Notes under the pieces: model-generated
What the model saw: only the letters and a program-made list of their open reading frames with translations
Told to the model about the DNA's origin: nothing
Database searches by the model: none
Translations under genes and position numbers: made by a program
Assembly (NCBI GenBank): GCA_018136815.1
Contig: CM030938.1
Location: forward strand, 5,612,638-5,676,637
DNA length: 64,000 nucleotides
Origin: Isochrysis galbana
Lineage: Eukaryota > Haptophyta > Isochrysidales > Isochrysidaceae
Direction: 5' to 3'
Part shown: one piece after another, positions 63,407 to 64,000 of the stretch
How the letters are laid out: every line of letters starts with the position of its first letter
Position numbering within the stretch: the first letter of the stretch is position 1

Positions 63407-64000
63407 ATCCACCTCAAGGGCGGGAGGATGGATGGCGGGCAGTGGCGAGGGCGAGCGGGACGACGGGGCGGACATGGCAGATAGCGAGTGGCGAGTGCGC
63501 GTGAGTTGGGCTTGGAGTGGTGTTGTAAGATTGCTTGTTACGACGGGAGCGAGAAGCGAGAGCGAGAACGAGGGAGCGAGGAACGACTGGGGCGACGAAC
63601 GAGGGCGACAGAGGCCGATAGGATACCACTCCGACTAGTCCGACAACAATCCGTGACACGCACGCTCGACTTTCACCCGACATCCCCCTACACTAACGTA
63701 TCCTTCACCACTTGGGCGGGGAAGACACAGAAGGAAGGAAACAAGGAAGAGAAAGCCGACAAGAGAGCGACGATGCGACGGAGGAGCCGACAGCGAACGG
63801 CGGTTACCGCGAACGAATAGGTAGAAAGTAAGGAGGGAATCTACGTGCGTAAACCAAAAGGGGCGAGAGGGTAGGCTTCGCGCGGGGAGAAGACACGTAA
63901 ACGCCGGAGGGGAGAGCTGCCACTCCCCCCTCCCCTCCCTCTTCCCTCTTCCTCCTCTCTTCCCTGCGGCTCTGGCCATGGCGCGCGCCTGCGGCCCCTC
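63407..64000 (+). other. intergenic; possible gene start at 63978
   Basis: 63407-63900 contains no recognised gene (GA-rich, low-complexity frames only). 63920-63977 is a CT-rich tract directly before an ATG in a Kozak-like context (GGCCATGGCG) at 63978, after which the window ends. By analogy with other genes here this may be a start codon. Only seven codons are visible. Confidence 0.25.

Overview
The window is nuclear DNA from a photosynthetic eukaryote whose plastid appears to be of secondary origin. Genes carry GT-AG introns. The DNA is GC-rich with long CT/GA tracts, and no bacterial operon structure is visible. Two nuclear genes carry targeting leaders of the signal-peptide-plus-transit type: a PGRL1-like cyclic-electron-flow protein, and a small twin-arginine thylakoid-lumen protein. 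A haptophyte is my best guess and an ochrophyte is possible; this is inference, not a species call.

Layout. 1-2.4 kb: the 3' end of an alpha/beta-hydrolase gene and a Cys-rich exon fragment. 2.5-6.4 kb: repeats, comprising two hairpin MITEs, a broken LINE, a small Ty3 relic and a Stowaway/mariner-like element. 6.99-8.68 kb (-): a four-exon PGRL1-like gene that can be spliced completely, with a 208-bp (GA)n block upstream. 10.1-12.6 kb: a 5'-truncated LINE and small repeats. 12.99-18.14 kb (+): an intronless 1717-aa protein fusing a Dpy-30-like motif, an R-S-E ADP-ribosyltransferase, ankyrin repeats, a pre-Nudix region and a Nudix hydrolase. 20.5-24.2 kb (-): the best LINE copy. 26.3-28.0 kb (+): a VHL-beta-like exon and a small multi-exon membrane protein. 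30.2-30.6 kb (-): the lumen protein.

31.065-52.846 kb (-): a very young Ty3/gypsy chromovirus complex with three 1.33-kb LTRs and two partly overlapping coding copies. It is bounded by a perfect 5-bp target duplication (CCGTC), and the matching empty site is visible in a paralogous repeat at 12.3-12.5 kb. Between gag and the protease, its pol polyprotein carries a phage-type C5 cytosine DNA-methyltransferase domain. The middle of the complex contains a 100-N scaffold gap, and the differences between copies are nearly all one-base homopolymer losses. The apparent tandem may therefore be an assembly artefact of a single element of about 13 kb.

53.3-64 kb: a fourth LINE fragment, a two-exon AT-hook protein, a membrane-like hypothetical protein, and a region with an intact IS5-type DDE transposase plus a truncated inverted duplicate, flanked by related terminal motifs. 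Several genes share a pyrimidine-rich (CT) leader directly upstream of the start codon. The two strongest leads are the methyltransferase-bearing chromovirus and the single-chain ADP-ribosyltransferase/Nudix fusion.
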